A stretch of DNA of 6,419 nt, taken from positions 1 to 6,419 of the forward strand of contig JAIXVS010000075.1 of NCBI GenBank assembly GCA_027482795.1, given 5' to 3'. This document shows, one piece after another, positions 5,820-6,419 of the stretch (its first letter is position 1; every line of letters starts with the position of its first letter). The notes beneath the pieces were generated by a model. The model ran no database searches. It saw only the letters and a list, made by a program, of their open reading frames with translations, and was not told the origin of the DNA. The position numbers and the translations under genes were made by a program. The stretch comes from Rhodobacter sp. (lineage in GTDB: Bacteria > Pseudomonadota > Alphaproteobacteria > Rhodobacterales > Rhodobacteraceae).

Positions 5820-5906
5820 GCAAGCGGCGCGCCTATCCGCAATTTCAACATAGATCCGCGCCCAAGGAAGGGTGCGGCCCTGTGGTGGGTGATGGGGGCG
5901 CGAGCG

Positions 5907-5930
5907 GTAGAATGCGTGCCGCCGCGCACT
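5907..5930 (+). repeat. GTAG-tailed REP-like palindrome, fourth copy
   Basis: GTAG (5907-5910) is followed by an imperfect hairpin AATGCGTG-CCGC-CGCGCACT (5911-5930), with one A-C mismatch and one T-G pair. It equals the third copy at 2228-2251 apart from a few changes, including loss of pairing at one position, and forms the end of repeat copy B. Confidence 0.68.
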
Positions 5931-6020
5931 GCCTTTGACATCAAACACCGCACCGCAATGCCATCCACCGCGCGCTCCACCTTTCTGTACCATCTCGCGT
6001 GGGTTCGGCACGGCAGCGCA
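5907..6020 (+). repeat. Dispersed intergenic repeat, copy B
   Basis: This is the inverted counterpart of copy A (2086-2251): GTAG palindrome, then GCACTGCCTTTGACATCAAAC, then CCACCGCGCG, then a TAC-CATCT block and GCGTGGGTTCGGCACGGC. It lacks about 50 bases present in A. It begins 87 bases after the dnaE2 stop codon. The gene-free stretch 5820-6222 otherwise holds a 78-base segment with no recognisable feature except a GGCGCGCC palindrome, the CGTCACA repeats, a terminator and the uspA promoter candidate. Confidence 0.8.
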
Positions 6021-6051
6021 GCGCGCCATGATTGCGCACCAAATACGCCCA

Positions 6052-6069
6052 CGTCACACACCCGTCACA
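6052..6069. repeat. Direct repeat CGTCACA, 11-bp spacing
   Basis: CGTCACA at 6052-6058 recurs at 6063-6069, one helical turn apart. The segment around the second copy (ACACCCGTCAC, then CTTGCG) resembles the extra segment inside repeat copy A read on its minus strand (ACACCCGTCACCCTTTGCG), so it may be part of the same repeat family. A regulator site is the alternative. Confidence 0.4.
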
Positions 6070-6127
6070 ACTTGCGGTTACGCTATGCGCACCTGTCCTA
6101 CACTGGCCATGATGCGACTTTTTGGCC

Positions 6128-6163
6128 GCCCGCGCCCCCTCCCCTCGGCGCGGGCTTTCTTTT
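6128..6163 (+). terminator. Strong intrinsic terminator upstream of uspA
   Basis: GCCCGCGCC (6128-6136) pairs perfectly with GGCGCGGGC (6147-6155), a 9-bp GC-only stem with a 10-base pyrimidine loop, followed directly by TTTCTTTT (6156-6163). This is a textbook Rho-independent terminator on the plus strand. It lies about 310 bases after the dnaE2 stop codon, so it ends either a long dnaE2 3' tail or an unrecognised short transcript. Confidence 0.88.
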
Positions 6164-6172
6164 GGGTTTCGC

Positions 6173-6201
6173 TTGCCAATCCTGCCCCGCCCCGCCATGA
6201 T
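6173..6201 (+). promoter_or_regulatory. Candidate promoter of the universal stress protein gene
   Basis: TTGCCA (6173-6178), a 17-base spacer and CATGAT (6196-6201) lie just downstream of the terminator and upstream of the ribosome site. The start point would be near 6208, giving a very short leader. The -35 matches the consensus at 4 of 6 positions and the -10 at 4 of 6; position supports it. Confidence 0.45.
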
Positions 6202-6222
6202 TGCCGCGAAGGAGACCATAAA

Positions 6223-6419
6223 ATGCGGAAGTTTCTGGTCATACTGGACGAAAGCCGTGAATGCCTGAATGCCATGCGATTCGCAGCGATGCGGGCGGCA
6301 AAAACGGGGGGCGGGGTGCAGGTTTTGTCGGTGATTCCCCCCGAAGAGTTTCAGCATTGGATGGGCGTGGCCGACCTGATGCGTGCCGAAGCGCGCGAGC
6401 GAATCGAAGTGCATTTCGA
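6223..6419 (+). CDS. Universal stress protein, UspA family, N-terminal part (runs off window edge)
   Basis: The 65 visible residues begin MRKFLVILDESRECLNAMRF and continue through AAMRAAKTGGGVQVLSVIPP to a Glu/His/Trp-rich segment and RIEVHF at the edge. The Usp fold pattern is clear: a first beta strand ending in D-E-S, an amphipathic helix with A-x-R-A-A, and a second strand V-x-V-L-S-V-I. The C-terminal ATP-binding glycine motif, which separates ATP-binding from non-binding members, lies outside the window. Universal stress proteins are small cytoplasmic proteins that rise during stress and growth arrest; the target is not known from sequence. Start choice: AAGGAGA at 6209-6215 sits seven bases before the ATG. 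The same frame is open upstream through an ATG at 6085, but it crosses the terminator and lacks Usp similarity. Confidence 0.9.
   Translation, partial: MRKFLVILDESRECLNAMRFAAMRAAKTGGGVQVLSVIPPEEFQHWMGVADLMRAEARERIEVHF

Noticed and set aside
5820..5897. Frameshifted remainder of the DnaE2 OB-fold
   Set aside because: Reading the three forward frames shows no expected OB-fold pattern (such as V-x-V-R-Q-R-P or F-x-T-L-E-D-E-T), so loss rather than frameshift is favoured.
6085..6222. In-frame upstream start for the universal stress protein
   Set aside because: The frame crosses a strong terminator, has no family similarity before MRKFLV, and the ribosome site is at 6209-6215.

Overview
The window looks like high-GC alphaproteobacterial DNA, most likely Rhodobacteraceae (Roseobacter/Rhodobacter type). 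The reasons are the L28 and universal-stress-protein sequences, a MeaB GTPase, a DnaE2 polymerase preceded by the alphaproteobacterial LexA box GTTC-N7-GTTC, and strongly GC-biased codon use. I see no tRNA, rRNA, CRISPR array, insertion sequence or phage gene.

Layout. (1) Positions 1-168, minus: 5' part of rpmB (ribosomal protein L28), cut by the window edge, with its own promoter and a hairpin-containing leader. (2) 301-1284, minus: meaB, the GTPase chaperone of B12-dependent acyl-CoA mutases, followed by a stem-loop. (3) 1285-1532: divergent intergenic region with 9-bp tandem repeats and a second set of GTAT-rich direct repeats. (4) 1533-1988, plus: small exported TPR protein with a C-terminal CxxC. 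(5) 1989-2276: no gene; three copies of a GTAG-tailed palindrome of REP type, two of them arranged as an inverted REPIN-like pair, inside a longer dispersed repeat (copy A). (6) 2277-2729, minus: a relatively AT-rich lipoprotein with a BamE/SmpA-like domain. (7) 2730-3026: GC-rich hairpins and the LexA operator. (8) 3027-5819, plus: dnaE2 (imuC), the error-prone SOS polymerase, ending at about 930 residues without the usual C-terminal OB-fold region. (9) 5820-6222: no gene; a second, inverted copy (B) of the dispersed repeat with a fourth GTAG palindrome, a strong intrinsic terminator, and a candidate promoter. (10) 6223-6419, plus: start of a universal stress protein (UspA family), cut by the window edge.

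The genes do not form one operon: rpmB, meaB, the TPR gene, the lipoprotein gene, dnaE2 and uspA each look independently transcribed. The main points of interest are the truncated, solitary dnaE2 under LexA control, and the REP-like elements, whose inverted long copies bracket exactly the lipoprotein and dnaE2 segment. I did not find evidence for a wholly new system; the repeat family and the altered polymerase are the best leads.
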